A DNA stretch of 64,000 nt from the NCBI GenBank assembly GCA_002346545.1, contig DEAA01000064.1, forward strand, positions 1-64,000. The letters run 5' to 3'. The notes under the pieces are model-generated. The model saw only the letters and a list, made by a program, of their open reading frames with translations. It was not told the origin of the DNA and searched no databases. The stretch is from Acidobacteria bacterium UBA2994. Lineage in GTDB: Bacteria; Acidobacteriota; Vicinamibacteria; Vicinamibacterales; UBA8438. The position numbers were made by a program, and so were the translations under genes. Every line of letters begins with the position of its first letter. The first letter of the stretch is position 1. Positions 51,973 through 61,444 of this stretch are shown in pieces.

Positions 51973-53844
51973 GTGACACGTGCGCACACCAATCCTGGCG
52001 GCCTGTTCATCGCCGTATTGTCGTGGCTCTGGCTCGCTGGGTGTGGCTCGCCAGGCCCTGGCGATACGGTCGGGGACGACGCGGCTCCTCCAACGGCTGC
52101 CGTCAGCGGCGACTGGCCCATGTATCGCTACGATCTCGCGGCGACCGGGTATTCGCCGCTTGGCGAGATCACCGTAGCGAACGTGTCCACGCTGACCGAG
52201 GCCTGGACCCATTCGCTGACGCCCGTTGATCCGGAGGCACGCGGACCGAACTCGCAGATGACGCCGATCGTGGTCGACGGGGTCCTCTATGGGACCGCGG
52301 CCGACCGGGTGGTGGCGCTTGATCCCGCCACGGGCGCCGAGTTGTGGAGACACGCGGTGGACGGGGCTCGTCCCTCGCGTCGCGGGGTTTCGTACTGGCC
52401 AGGTGGTGCCGGCCTCAAGCCTCGCATCATCTTTACCACGGGGCTCCATCTACGCGCCGTCGATGCCGCCACGGGCACTCCCGTCGAGGCGTTCGGCGCC
52501 GCCGGGCTGGTCGAGCTTGGCGTGCCCTACAACTCGGTGCCGATGGTGGCGGGCAACGTCGTCGTGGTTGGAGCCAACACCCCACCAGGGAGCATTGGTG
52601 GCATCGGGAATGCCCGGGCCTACGACGCTCGAACCGGGGAGAGGTTGTGGGAGTTCTCTTCGGTCGCACAGCCAGGCGAGCCTGGTCACGATACGTGGGA
52701 GGGAGATAGCTGGCAGGACCGGTTGGGCGCGAACGCCTGGCCGTTCTACTTTTCGATGGACGAGGAGCGGGGGCTGGTCTATCTCCCGCTGGCATCGCCG
52801 ATTCCTGGTGACTATGGCGGCGACCGGTCCGGCGACAATCTCTACGGCAACTCGGTGGTGGCAGTCGACGCCGAGACCGGCGCGTATCGTTGGCACTTCC
52901 AGACCATCAGACACGATCTTTGGGACGCCGACCCGCCGGCGCCGCCCGCGCTGTTCGACATCGGTGAGGTCCCAGCTCTAGGCGTGACCACCAAGTCGGG
53001 CTACCTGTACATCCTCAACCGGGAAACTGGCGAACCGATCTACGGGGTCGAGGACATCGACGTGGCCCCGAGTGATGTTCCAGGCGAGGAGACCGCGGAC
53101 ACCCAGCCGGTGCCGCTGCGGCCCACCGGCCTGTCGCGATTGACCTACGACTCGGCGGACCTCGTCACCGCGGAGATGACATCGGCCGAGCACGCGGCGG
53201 CCTGTGGGGAACTGGTGGGTTCGCTTGGTGAGATCTTCAACGCCGGACCGTTCACGCCCTGGGTCTATCGGGCCCCGGGTTCGCCGCTTCGCACGACGCT
53301 GTCGTTCCCGGGGCAGGTAGGCGGCGCTAACTGGGGCGGTGTGACCGTGGACCGCGAGACCGGCTATCTCCTCGTGACGACCCAGGACATGGGCGCGCTC
53401 GGCTTCGTCGAGGACGCGCCAGACGATCACCCGTTGGCCTATCGTCGCGGAACGATGCGACCCGGGAGCTTCACCGTTCGACTCGATGACACCACGCTGC
53501 CGTGCCAGGCGCCACCCTGGGGACGATTGACCGCGGTGGACGCGGCGACCGGCGACATCGCCTGGCAGGAGACGCTGGGGGTGACCGACTCGTTGCCGGA
53601 CGGGAAGCAGGCGACAGGGCGGCTGATACGCGCCGGGGCCATCACGACCGCCGGCGGACTCGCGTTCGTGGCCGGTACCGACGACAACCGGCTGCGCGCC
53701 TTCGAGACCGCGACCGGGCGTGAGGTGTGGACCGAGCGGTTGTCCGGGTTCGGCAACGCCAATCCGATGACGTATGCCGTCGACGGGAAGCAGTACGTGG
53801 CGGTGGCGGCGAACGATACACTCGTTGCCTACGCGCTGCCCTGA
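51973..53844 (+). CDS. Lipoprotein PQQ-dependent dehydrogenase
   Basis: A 623-residue protein. GTG 51973 is chosen because GGGAGG lies 6 bases upstream and gives a lipoprotein signal ([13 protein letters not shown], lipidated Cys24). Propeller motifs: [54 protein letters not shown] and [15 protein letters not shown]. The catalytic-site Asp is kept in [13 protein letters not shown]. No cytochrome domain. Being membrane-anchored, it may pass electrons directly to a membrane partner. It ends in convergent overlap (16 bases) with the CoA-transferase. Confidence 0.88.
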   Translation: MTRAHTNPGGLFIAVLSWLWLAGCGSPGPGDTVGDDAAPPTAAVSGDWPMYRYDLAATGYSPLGEITVANVSTLTEAWTHSLTPVDPEARGPNSQMTPIVVDGVLYGTAADRVVALDPATGAELWRHAVDGARPSRRGVSYWPGGAGLKPRIIFTTGLHLRAVDAATGTPVEAFGAAGLVELGVPYNSVPMVAGNVVVVGANTPPGSIGGIGNARAYDARTGERLWEFSSVAQPGEPGHDTWEGDSWQDRLGANAWPFYFSMDEERGLVYLPLASPIPGDYGGDRSGDNLYGNSVVAVDAETGAYRWHFQTIRHDLWDADPPAPPALFDIGEVPALGVTTKSGYLYILNRETGEPIYGVEDIDVAPSDVPGEETADTQPVPLRPTGLSRLTYDSADLVTAEMTSAEHAAACGELVGSLGEIFNAGPFTPWVYRAPGSPLRTTLSFPGQVGGANWGGVTVDRETGYLLVTTQDMGALGFVEDAPDDHPLAYRRGTMRPGSFTVRLDDTTLPCQAPPWGRLTAVDAATGDIAWQETLGVTDSLPDGKQATGRLIRAGAITTAGGLAFVAGTDDNRLRAFETATGREVWTERLSGFGNANPMTYAVDGKQYVAVAANDTLVAYALP

Positions 53845-54992
53845 GGATCCCGCTGGGCGATCACGCCGGCGTCGAGGAGCGCCCCGATCTCGTCCGGCGT
53901 GAGTCCCCAATCACCGAGGGTTTCACGCGTGTGATCGCCGGGCGCTGCCGGCGCCCCGCGGACGGCGCTCGGCGTCCGGCTGAAGCGAGGCGCGGCGTTC
54001 GGCTGCCAGTGACCGTCCCGCTGCACGAACGTCTCCCGTGCCTTAAGATGCGGGTGCTCGGGCGCCTCGGCCATGCTGAGCACCGGCGCGAAGCAGGCGT
54101 CGGTGCCTTCCAGTCGCTCCACCCACTCGTCCCGCGTGCGTGTCTTGATCCGGGCGGCCAGTCTTGCCTTGAGTTCCGGCCAGTCGTCGGACCGCGTCGA
54201 CCGCGGCAGTTCGTCGGCGCTCACGCCCAGCAGGTCGAGCATCGTGTCGTAGAACCGCGGCTCGATCGGGGCGAGCGCGATGTGCTTGCCGTCGCTGGTC
54301 TCATACACATCGTAGAAATGGGCCCCGCCGTCAAGTGCGTTGTGCCGACGCTGGTCGTCCATCATGCCGGCGGCTCGGAACCCGTAGAGGCCGGTCATTA
54401 GCGACGCTGCGCCGTCGACCATCGCCGCGTCGACCACCTGCCCCTGGCCTGACGTACGGGCTTCCAGGAGCGCCGCGGTCACGCCCAGCGCCAGATAGAG
54501 CGCCCCGCCGCCGAAGTCGCCCACGAGGTTGAGGGGGGGGATCGGGCGGTCCTCGGTACCGATGGCGTGGAGGGCGCCCGTCAGTGCGATGTAGTTGAGA
54601 TCGTGACCAGCCGCCGTGGCCAGGGGACCAGCCTGACCCCACCCGGTCACTCGACCGTAGACCAGTCGCTCGTTGACAGCGAGGCACTCCTCAGGGCCCA
54701 GGCCAAGACGCTCGGTGACACCAGGGCGAAATCCCTCGATCAGCGCATCGGCGTCCCGGCAGAGGCGCAGTACGAGTGCGCGACCGTCAGGATGTTTGAG
54801 ATCGACCGCGGCCGACCGCCGGCTGCGATGGAGATAGGCGTGCTGGTTGGGTGTGCCGAGGCCCAGGCCGGACGGACTCAGCCGGTCCAGACGGAGCACG
54901 TCGGCCCCCAGCTCGGCCAGGAGCATGGCGGCCATCGGGCAGGGACCGATACCAGCCAGCTCGATGACCCGGACGCCGTCGAGGGGGCCCAC
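53829..54992 (-). CDS. Family III CoA-transferase / alpha-methylacyl-CoA racemase-like
   Basis: A 387-residue protein starting at GTG 54992. The N-terminus ([30 protein letters not shown]) and middle ([24 protein letters not shown] region) match CaiB/BaiF proteins; [14 protein letters not shown] followed by [13 protein letters not shown] is more like the alpha-methylacyl-CoA racemase (AMACR) branch, with His and Asp as catalytic residues in GHDLNY. It would act on CoA thioesters in the cytoplasm, for branched acid or bile-acid-like breakdown. The upstream cupin gene is 13 bases away, so they form an operon. Confidence 0.88.
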   Translation of the reverse strand: MGPLDGVRVIELAGIGPCPMAAMLLAELGADVLRLDRLSPSGLGLGTPNQHAYLHRSRRSAAVDLKHPDGRALVLRLCRDADALIEGFRPGVTERLGLGPEECLAVNERLVYGRVTGWGQAGPLATAAGHDLNYIALTGALHAIGTEDRPIPPLNLVGDFGGGALYLALGVTAALLEARTSGQGQVVDAAMVDGAASLMTGLYGFRAAGMMDDQRRHNALDGGAHFYDVYETSDGKHIALAPIEPRFYDTMLDLLGVSADELPRSTRSDDWPELKARLAARIKTRTRDEWVERLEGTDACFAPVLSMAEAPEHPHLKARETFVQRDGHWQPNAAPRFSRTPSAVRGAPAAPGDHTRETLGDWGLTPDEIGALLDAGVIAQRDPQGSA

Positions 54993-55005
54993 GCGGACGT
55001 CCCGT

Positions 55006-55443
55006 CTAACGGCGCCTGGAGGGTGCCCGGTATTCCTCGTCGGTGACCGGGTCCATCCAGTTGACGCCGCCTTCGTAGACGGTGATCTGGAGCACGTGCT
55101 CGTCGTGGGCCGCGCCGTGCCAGTGTTCGATGTCTGGTCCGGTCCACCACGGTTCGCCCGGGAGCATCTCGTAGATCGGCTCGTCCCGGACCTGCGTCAA
55201 TGCCCGGCCCTCTTCGACCATCAGCAGCTGGCCCCACTCGTGGGTGTGCCAGTTCGACCGAACCCCGGCGGGGAAGCGGAGTTTGATGGCGCCGAGGTTC
55301 TCATCGTCACCCCGGGTGGGGGCGCCGCCCATGAAGTTGCTCTGCCACGCGGAGATCGGTTCGCCGAGGGTGAGCACCGTGGTAACGGTTGCAACGGCCG
55401 CCGCGGCCAGAAGGAATCGAGGACGGGTGCGAAGTAGCTGCAT
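55006..55443 (-). CDS. Secreted cupin protein
   Basis: A 145-residue protein with a signal peptide ([20 protein letters not shown]). The cupin motif is [20 protein letters not shown] followed by the second motif [17 protein letters not shown], which gives the His-x-His and late His metal ligands. The extra-cytoplasmic location is unusual for a cupin dioxygenase and suggests a lyase or isomerase in the periplasm; substrate unknown. It is first in an operon with the CoA-transferase. The 55444-55602 gap is a divergent promoter region without a clear box. Confidence 0.75.
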   Translation of the reverse strand: MQLLRTRPRFLLAAAAVATVTTVLTLGEPISAWQSNFMGGAPTRGDDENLGAIKLRFPAGVRSNWHTHEWGQLLMVEEGRALTQVRDEPIYEMLPGEPWWTGPDIEHWHGAAHDEHVLQITVYEGGVNWMDPVTDEEYRAPSRRR

Positions 55444-55602
55444 GGGCGGCAGTATACCGCCTGCACGCGGATGCGCCTGAAGGTCGGGTTGCTATCCCAG
55501 GCCGGCGCCGAACCGACACCCGGCCATCGGCGTTGACGCCTCCGTGTTGAACGGTCCACAATGCCGCTCGCCATTCGCGGTCCCACTAGCATCGTAAAAT
55601 CC

Positions 55603-56613
55603 ATGAGTTCTCGCTTTTGCAGCGGTTGCAGACTTGTTGCCCTCGCGGTCGTACTGGTCGGTCCGTTTCCGAGCCCCACCGCACGCGCCCAATCTCCTGA
55701 CCATCGGACAGTAGATTTGACCTACCACATTGAGGTCGCGCCGCCGCTCCATCCCGGCCCGGTTTCGGTCTGGATCCCGCTGCCAGTCGAGGATGCCCAT
55801 CAATGGGTGATTTCGACAGAAGTCGAGTCCCCGGTCGACTACACCGTAGGGACCGAGTCCGAGTACGGGAACCGCATGCTGCATCTGCGGGTCGAGACGC
55901 TTACCGAGCCATTGCCCGTGACGCTACGATTTAGGGTCCGGCGTCACGAAGTGCGCGCCGAGTTCGATGGGGCTTCGACCACTCTCGGGCCTCCGCTGGG
56001 GCGTTGGTTGGAACCTGACCGGCTCGTGCCGCTCGACCAGCGGATCAGGACGATTGCGCTCGAGACCACCGATGGCGCTAGGACGCCGCTCGACCGTGCC
56101 CGGCGTGTCTATGACTACGTGGTCGATACGATGACCTACGACAAGAGCGGCACCGGGTGGGGGCGGGGCGACATCTACTGGGCGTGCGACGCACGTGCCG
56201 GTAATTGCACGGATTTCCACGCGCTGTTCATCGGTCTCAATCGGGCAGTCGGGATCCCGGCCACTTTCGAGATCGGGTTTCCACTGCCACCTGATCGGCG
56301 GGATGGTCAGATCGAGGGTTACCACTGTTGGGCGCAGTTCTTCCTCGACGGCGTCGGTTGGGTGCCGGTGGATACCTCAGAAGCCAATAAGTTTCCCGAA
56401 CTCCACGAGTACTTTTTCGGCGCGCATGACGCACACCGTGTTCTGTTCACGAAGGGACGGGACGTCACGCTGGCACCACGGCAGCAGGGTCCTCCCTTGA
56501 ACTACTTCATCTATCCTTACGTCGAAGTCGGGGGTCAGCCGTATGATGGAGTGACGCATCGCGTCAGGTTCACCGACGTCCCAGATGATGCAGCGAAAGG
56601 AGATCCACGATGA
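55603..56613 (+). CDS. Secreted transglutaminase-like (Cys-His-Asp) protein
   Basis: A 336-residue protein (ATG 55603; 55561 possible) with a signal peptide (VALAVVLVGPFPSPTARA). An N-terminal beta domain (TVDLTYHIEVAPPLHPGP; RRHEVRAEFDGAS) precedes the transglutaminase core: RAGNCTDFHALFIGLNRAVG (Cys), EGYHCWAQFFLDGVGW (His) and VPVDTSEA (Asp). Bacterial members are usually protease- or amidase-like. The role is unknown. The next gene overlaps its stop by 4 bases (ATGA). Confidence 0.85.
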   Translation: MSSRFCSGCRLVALAVVLVGPFPSPTARAQSPDHRTVDLTYHIEVAPPLHPGPVSVWIPLPVEDAHQWVISTEVESPVDYTVGTESEYGNRMLHLRVETLTEPLPVTLRFRVRRHEVRAEFDGASTTLGPPLGRWLEPDRLVPLDQRIRTIALETTDGARTPLDRARRVYDYVVDTMTYDKSGTGWGRGDIYWACDARAGNCTDFHALFIGLNRAVGIPATFEIGFPLPPDRRDGQIEGYHCWAQFFLDGVGWVPVDTSEANKFPELHEYFFGAHDAHRVLFTKGRDVTLAPRQQGPPLNYFIYPYVEVGGQPYDGVTHRVRFTDVPDDAAKGDPR

Positions 56614-57011
56614 TCCGGAATCTCGATTCCAGCACGGTACTTCTCGCGGCGGTCTCGCTAGCGGTCGTAATCGTCTTGGTGCCGGCGTCGGTCTTCGCGC
56701 AGAACGCCGAAGTAGCCGGCGCCTGGGTCCTGACCGTCGAGACCGACGTGGGCGGTACCACCAATCCGAGCATTACGTTGGAGCAGAATGGCTCGGCGTT
56801 GACGGGCCACTACTCGTCGGACACGCTGGGTGAGGCCGAGGTGACAGGTACCGTCGAGGGCCAGGAGGTGAGCTTTTCGTTCGATGCCGAAGCGGGCGGC
56901 TATGCTCTCGAGGTGAGCTACACCGGGACCCTGCAGGACGACGGGACGTTGTCCGGTGCGATGGATCTGGGCGGGCTCGCCAGCGGAACCTTCGTCGGGA
57001 AGCGGCAGTAG
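56610..57011 (+). CDS. Secreted calycin-like small protein
   Basis: A 133-residue protein, translationally coupled to the transglutaminase-like gene; AAAGGAGAT lies upstream of the ATG. After a signal peptide (AVVIVLVPASVFAQ) the body is all beta: VAGAWVLTVETDVGG, SITLEQNGSALTGHYSSDTL, GTVEGQEVSFSFDAEA, YTGTLQDDGTLSGAMDL. This recurring G-x-W and strand pattern suggests a small calycin-type barrel that binds a lipophilic ligand. Function unknown. It ends exactly at the convergent DinB gene. Confidence 0.7.
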   Translation: MIRNLDSSTVLLAAVSLAVVIVLVPASVFAQNAEVAGAWVLTVETDVGGTTNPSITLEQNGSALTGHYSSDTLGEAEVTGTVEGQEVSFSFDAEAGGYALEVSYTGTLQDDGTLSGAMDLGGLASGTFVGKRQ

Positions 57012-57524
57012 CTAGCGGCCGAGCTTGTCGTCCGGCGGTACGCTGGCCGGCGGCTGCACGCCGTTGAGCCTCGCATACACCAGCATCTGCCCATAGTGGT
57101 TGAAGCTGTTGAAGCTGTGGTACGCGATTCCGGCGGCCACGGCTGACCGCGGCATAGCCCCGAACGCCGTCGGCACTGGGTCAGACGCGTTGCCCGCGTT
57201 CAGATCCGCCACGGCTCGGCGCGCGTAGGCCAGCGCCTCTCTCAAGTAGGACACGCTCGCCTCTTTCGTCTCGAGGCCGTCTGGGCCGTTGTTGTGGGTG
57301 CCTGGTCCGTGCGGCGACCTTTCCTCCCTGACTAGCGCGGCGGTCATATAGATCATGGTGGCCGTGTGCCTGACCTGTTCCCCGAAAGTACGTGCGTTGC
57401 GAAAGTGCTCTCCGGTAGGAACGAAGCCGTAGCGGTTCGCTGGCATCGCTTCGGCCAGGGCAAGTACCTCGCGCTCCACTAGAGTGAGCTGATCGTCGAA
57501 CATCGTGGTCACGATGCAGAGCAT
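57012..57524 (-). CDS. DinB-family four-helix protein
   Basis: A 170-residue protein (ATG 57524; ATG 57503 equally likely). It has the DinB pattern: LTLVEREVLALAEAMPANRY, GEHFRNARTFGEQVRHTATM and late SFNSFNHYGQMLVYARLNG. The His in QVRHTATM and in SFNHYGQM would be two of the usual three metal ligands; HF in EHF may be the third. Family members include mycothiol/bacillithiol-dependent enzymes, but most, like this one, have no known substrate. Confidence 0.85.
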   Translation of the reverse strand: MLCIVTTMFDDQLTLVEREVLALAEAMPANRYGFVPTGEHFRNARTFGEQVRHTATMIYMTAALVREERSPHGPGTHNNGPDGLETKEASVSYLREALAYARRAVADLNAGNASDPVPTAFGAMPRSAVAAGIAYHSFNSFNHYGQMLVYARLNGVQPPASVPPDDKLGR

Positions 57525-57584
57525 GCCATGAATGGCGTTGCCGTTTCCGGAACGAGTCTGGTCCTGCTGTTGGCTCGGTATGGC

Positions 57585-58010
57585 TCAGGGACCGAGGAGC
57601 GGTTCGTAGCTCAGTGGGTCGAGCGGGGTAGCCCCGGCGGGCACCGAGTTTAGGCGGAGCAGGTAGGCCAGGACGTTCGTGTAGCTTTCACCGCGGGGAC
57701 GCACTCCGGCGGGAGGCATGCCGTCGCGCATCCTGACAAACAGATCACGAATACGGCGTTCGCCCCAGCGGTCTTCGAACCCTGGTCCGGATAACGCAGG
57801 TGCCCGACGAGGGAAGCCGTCGCTTGCCTCGTGACACTCCGCGCATCTACGGTCGTACTCGAGACGGCCGGCGTCTGCCTGGGCGGCGGTGTAGGTAGAC
57901 TGTGCGCCGATGGTGGCGGGGAGCGCGTTCCAGACCACCACTGTCAGACAGCATTTCACCATCAGCTTCAGCCCAAAACTTAGTTCGGGCGCTGTGGACT
58001 CTGGTGGCAT
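57585..58010 (-). CDS. Periplasmic monohaem cytochrome c
   Basis: A class I cytochrome c with the haem site RRCAECHEAS and the axial Met in RDGMPPAGVRP. Start is uncertain: ATG 58010 gives 141 residues, ATG 57962 gives MVKCCLTVVVWNALPATIGA as signal peptide, and GTG 58064 overlaps the ABC permease end. It could accept electrons from a PQQ enzyme. The C-terminal tail LLRLNSVPAGATPLDPLSYE is typical of sorbitol/aldehyde dehydrogenase-type small cytochromes. Confidence 0.82.
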   Translation of the reverse strand: MPPESTAPELSFGLKLMVKCCLTVVVWNALPATIGAQSTYTAAQADAGRLEYDRRCAECHEASDGFPRRAPALSGPGFEDRWGERRIRDLFVRMRDGMPPAGVRPRGESYTNVLAYLLRLNSVPAGATPLDPLSYEPLLGP

Positions 58011-58048
58011 GCTCGGACGCCGCCGCGGCGCTTCGCAGATAGCGAGGA

Positions 58049-58804
58049 TCACTGGTAGCGCCACGCGAGCAGGCGGCGTTCCAATCTGCTGGCCAGCGAG
58101 AATAGCGCGAGTACGCAGCCCATGATCACGATGATCAGGGCGATGGTGAGGCTGGTGTTGTAGGTGCTCTGGGCGAACTGTAGGAGATAGCCGAGGCCAC
58201 GGCTCGAGGCGACGAACTCGCCGACTACTGCGCCGGTGAAGGCGAAGCCCACGGCCACCTTGAAGTTGCCGAGCACCCAGGCGGTGACCGATGGGACGTA
58301 GACCTCGCGCACGAGCACCGACTGGCCGCCGCCGAGGGTGCGCACCCGTTCCACCAGGCGTTGGTCGACCTCTCGTACGCCGTTGTATACGGCGAAGAAG
58401 ATCAAGACCGCGACCAGGACCGTGGCCAGTGCCAGCTTCGATGCCAGCCCGATGCCGAGCCAGATCACGAAGAGCGGGGCGAGGATGACCCGCGGGATGG
58501 CGTTCAACAGGATCATCACCGGCTCTAGTAGCTCGGCGACGAATGGGAAGAGCGCGGCGGCGAAGCCGAGGGCGATTCCCAGGAGCAACCCGATCAGCAG
58601 GCCGGCGAAGGCGGCCAACGCGGTCGCGCCCAGGTGGGGCCAGATCTCACCCGTGGCAACCAGCTCGGCTAGCACCGCGGCCACCGTGGTCGGAGCGGGC
58701 AGATAGAACGGGTCGACCATGCCAGTGCGAGTTAGGGTCTCCCACACCACGAGCAGCGTCAGGCCGGCCAGCGCGCGTCTGGCTCCCTTCGGGAGGCGCG
58801 TCAT
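58049..58804 (-). CDS. ABC importer permease, NitT/TauT (SsuC-like)
   Basis: A 251-residue permease with six spans. ATG 58804 is chosen since it overlaps the ATPase stop by 4 bases (ATGA). The EAA-type motif is GIGLASKLALATVLVAVLIF followed by NGVREVDQRLVERVRTLGGG, typical of sulfonate/taurine/nitrate/thiamin-precursor importers. Together with the next two genes it forms an importer for a small organic or inorganic anion. Confidence 0.92.
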   Translation of the reverse strand: MTRLPKGARRALAGLTLLVVWETLTRTGMVDPFYLPAPTTVAAVLAELVATGEIWPHLGATALAAFAGLLIGLLLGIALGFAAALFPFVAELLEPVMILLNAIPRVILAPLFVIWLGIGLASKLALATVLVAVLIFFAVYNGVREVDQRLVERVRTLGGGQSVLVREVYVPSVTAWVLGNFKVAVGFAFTGAVVGEFVASSRGLGYLLQFAQSTYNTSLTIALIIVIMGCVLALFSLASRLERRLLAWRYQ

Positions 58805-59568
58805 GATTCCTTCTGCTCGCTGTCGGGGGCGCCGGTGAGCGCTTGCCACAGCCCGTTGACTGCCGCTGGAAACTCCGGATGCTGACGGACCTGCAGTAGG
58901 TCGCGAGGGCGCGGCAGTGCGAGCTTCAGCGCCGCGACCACGTCGGCGCGGGGGCCTTGGCCTAGGACGTAGACTTCGTCTGAGACACTCACGGCCTCTT
59001 CCAGGTCGTGGGTGACCAGCATTACGGTCAGCCCGTCCTTCTCGACCCAGGTCACCAGTTCCTGCGTTAGACGTGTCCGGACGATGGCGTCCAGCGACGC
59101 GAACGGCTCGTCCATCAGTAACAGCCGGGGCTCCAGCACCAGCACCTGTGCCAGCGCGGCGCGTTTGCGCTGGCCGCCGGACAGCTGGGCCGGGTAGCGA
59201 CTGCCGAGTCCGGTCAGACCGACCCGCTCCAGCCACGACGTGACCCGCCGGTCGATGTCATCGGGCGGCAGGTTGCGGATGCGTAGCCCTAGTCCGACGT
59301 TCTGGGCGACGGTCCGCCACGGCAGCAGTGCATCGTCTTGAAAGAGGAAACCGACCTCGGTCGGGGCGGCGTCGCAGTCAATCGTGCCGCCCAGCGGCTC
59401 GAGGAGCGAGGTCACCGCACGCAGTACGCTGGTCTTGCCAGAGCCGGATGGTCCGACCAAGCTGACGAAGCGGCCGGTGCCCACCTCGAGGCTCACCCCG
59501 TCGAGCACCGGCTCTTCGCCGTAGCCGACCGACAGGTCCCGGATGCGCAACATATCGTCGTGGGGCAC
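58801..59568 (-). CDS. ABC importer ATP-binding protein, NitT/TauT (SsuB-like)
   Basis: A 255-residue ATPase. Walker A GPSGSGKTSVL, Q-loop VGFLFQDDALLPWRTVAQNV, signature LSGGQRKRAAL, Walker B LLLMDEPFASLD and H-loop MLVTHDLEEA are all present. GTG 59568 is directly after the stop of the binding-protein gene; ATG 59553 is an alternative. Part of the SBP-ATPase-permease operon. Confidence 0.95.
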   Translation of the reverse strand: MPHDDMLRIRDLSVGYGEEPVLDGVSLEVGTGRFVSLVGPSGSGKTSVLRAVTSLLEPLGGTIDCDAAPTEVGFLFQDDALLPWRTVAQNVGLGLRIRNLPPDDIDRRVTSWLERVGLTGLGSRYPAQLSGGQRKRAALAQVLVLEPRLLLMDEPFASLDAIVRTRLTQELVTWVEKDGLTVMLVTHDLEEAVSVSDEVYVLGQGPRADVVAALKLALPRPRDLLQVRQHPEFPAAVNGLWQALTGAPDSEQKES

Positions 59569-60651
59569 CTAACCGGACAGTGCGCCTGGATCGAGCAGCG
59601 AGTCGAGTTCGACATCGCCTGGAGTGAGGAGGCCGGCCACTTCCTGCGCGCGTTGCACGCGCGCCGCCGCCTCTCGGTCGATCGCCACCGACTCCGGATA
59701 CAGCGACGTGCGATAGCGTTCGACGATCTCGCCGAGGTGGTCGAGATCGCCGCCGGCCACCAATGCACTTGGCAACGCGGAGAGTACGTCGGCGACCGGA
59801 AGCTGGCGGGTGTCCCGAAGACCCGCCGCGAGCGCCGCGGCCAGCCGCCGGATCTCGTCCAGCCGCTGATCCCGTTCATCCGCACGCACCGAGACACCCA
59901 TGAACTCGTAGGCGCCGCCGACGTGACGTTCGGCTTCGGTCAGGTCCATGAAGTTGACCAGTTCGCGTCCTCCGGCCTCGATCACCAGCGAGAGCGCCGG
60001 CTCCTGCAGCATCCCGGCGTCGACCTGCCCCAGTCGGAGGGCGTCGAACAGGTTGGTGCCGATGGCGGCGATGTCTACCGCGCTTGGGTTCACCCCGTTA
60101 CGGTCAAGGAGATAGAGCAGGAGGGCATGGTCGGCGTTGCCGAGGCCGGAGACCCCGACAGTGCGACCCGCGAGGTCGCTGACCGCGGTGATGGCCGTCG
60201 CCCGATCGGGGGCTACACCGAGCGCGAACAGTGGCAGCCGGCCGGTTGAGGCCACCCGCCTGATCGCGGCGCCGTTGGCCGCTGCCTGGAGGACGACATC
60301 GAACGAGGTGCCCGCATAGTCGACCGAACCTCCGACGAGTGCCTGCATCGCGGCGCTACCGCCGCGGGTGTAGACGAGCTCAGCAGCCAGTCCCCGGTCG
60401 GTGAAGTGACCACGGACCCGGGTGACCTCGTAGGGAATGACGCACAGGAGCTGGCCGCAAAAGGCCAGTCGGACTGAGGTCGAGCCGTCGGACGGCGGGT
60501 CTGCACACCCGCTCACGGCGATGACACCGGCGGCGCCCAGCAGTCCTTTGAGGGCGGTACGGCGGTCCCAGGCCACGCCCACGTCCGGCCAGCGCCGGTC
60601 CGCAGCCACCGCGCCCCGAAGAACGGGGTTCGTGGCTTCGCAGCAGCCCAT
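59569..60651 (-). CDS. ABC importer substrate-binding protein (Tat-type lipoprotein)
   Basis: A 360-residue NMT1/SsuA-type binding protein. The N-terminus carries DRRTALKGLLGAAGVIAVSGC, which is both a Tat signal (RR) and a lipobox (VSGC). ATG 60651 is far upstream of this; GTG 60576 would place the twin-arginine near the start and is more likely. The body has GQLLCVIPYEVTRVRGHF, GGSAAMQALVGGSVDYAGTS and TVGVSGLGNADHALLLYLLD, as in the ThiY/SsuA/NMT1 fold. Ligand unknown (thiamin precursor, sulfonate or similar). It heads the importer operon. Confidence 0.88.
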   Translation of the reverse strand: MGCCEATNPVLRGAVAADRRWPDVGVAWDRRTALKGLLGAAGVIAVSGCADPPSDGSTSVRLAFCGQLLCVIPYEVTRVRGHFTDRGLAAELVYTRGGSAAMQALVGGSVDYAGTSFDVVLQAAANGAAIRRVASTGRLPLFALGVAPDRATAITAVSDLAGRTVGVSGLGNADHALLLYLLDRNGVNPSAVDIAAIGTNLFDALRLGQVDAGMLQEPALSLVIEAGGRELVNFMDLTEAERHVGGAYEFMGVSVRADERDQRLDEIRRLAAALAAGLRDTRQLPVADVLSALPSALVAGGDLDHLGEIVERYRTSLYPESVAIDREAAARVQRAQEVAGLLTPGDVELDSLLDPGALSG

Positions 60652-60699
60652 GTCGTGGGTGGTCGGACGGGCCCAGGAATTGGGTCCGGCGAGCCTGTG

Positions 60700-61236
60700 C
60701 TAGCGGTTCACGTAGGCGTTTGCGAACTCCTTGAGGCGTTCGCTCCGCAGGCCAATCGTCTCGGCTTCGGTCATCGCGCGGTCCTGCGCCCAGCCGTCCT
60801 GCTGCACCCGCTTGATGAACCACATCGCACCGACGCGGTTGGCCGACGCGCAGTGGATGTAGGCCGGCTGGTTTGCCGGGTCGGCGATCGCGTTCAGGAA
60901 CTGCTCGGTCGTTTCGTCGCTTGGTGCGCGGAACGGGATGTGTATGTAGGTCAGGCCGGCCGCCGCGGCGGCGGCGCGGCTGCCGTCGATGTTGGCGCCT
61001 TCCTCCTCGGCCGTCCGGAAGTTGATCACCGAGGCGAAGCCCATTTCCTTCAGTGCGGGCATTGCCGCGGACGGGGTCGCCCCCGCGCAGGCCACGGTGG
61101 CGTCGATGCGTGTGTAGTTGCGGACGCCTTCAGGGGCTTCGTCCTGCGCGTTGACGGCCCAGCCGGCCGCGACGATCAACACAAGAACACTGCTTGCCAA
61201 CAGTGGGAGGCAAGCGGTCGTCAGGGGGCGTCGCAT
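60700..61236 (-). CDS. Secreted phosphatase-like protein of the DUF442 type
   Basis: A 178-residue protein. ATG 61236 is chosen over 61242 since it gives better spacing from GAGGAG. After a signal peptide (ASSVLVLIVAAGWAVNAQ) it has GFASVINFRTAEEEG and the active-site-like loop YIHCASANRVGAMW (Cys-x4-Arg), as in the DUF442/beta-lactamase-hydrolase-like and dual-specificity phosphatase-like family. It may be a periplasmic phosphatase or sulfurtransferase; the substrate is unknown. Confidence 0.78.
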   Translation of the reverse strand: MRRPLTTACLPLLASSVLVLIVAAGWAVNAQDEAPEGVRNYTRIDATVACAGATPSAAMPALKEMGFASVINFRTAEEEGANIDGSRAAAAAAGLTYIHIPFRAPSDETTEQFLNAIADPANQPAYIHCASANRVGAMWFIKRVQQDGWAQDRAMTEAETIGLRSERLKEFANAYVNR

Positions 61237-61444
61237 GGGCATTTCTCCTCGGTCTAGCCGCTGGCTCGGTCGCCCGCGGGAAGCAACTGATCGTGCCACG
61301 ATACCACGCCTGATTTCCCCTCCCGAGAGGTGTGCGAGGCCCCCCGAGCTGGCCGGTTTGGTCGCCGGCATGCGGTGGCGCGGTAGACCGGGCAGTTCGA
61401 CGTTGCCCGCGAGCAGGTCCGGATAGTCGCGTTGTCAGCTCTTG

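Noticed and set aside
50496..52121. 541-codon minus-strand frame over the AlgI-like gene
   Set aside because: Same-strand shifted shadow with an Arg/Ala-rich composition. The AlgI frame has the MBOAT motifs.
52978..53910. 310-codon minus-strand frame opposite the PQQ lipoprotein
   Set aside because: Antisense shadow; the plus-strand frame carries a full PQQ propeller.
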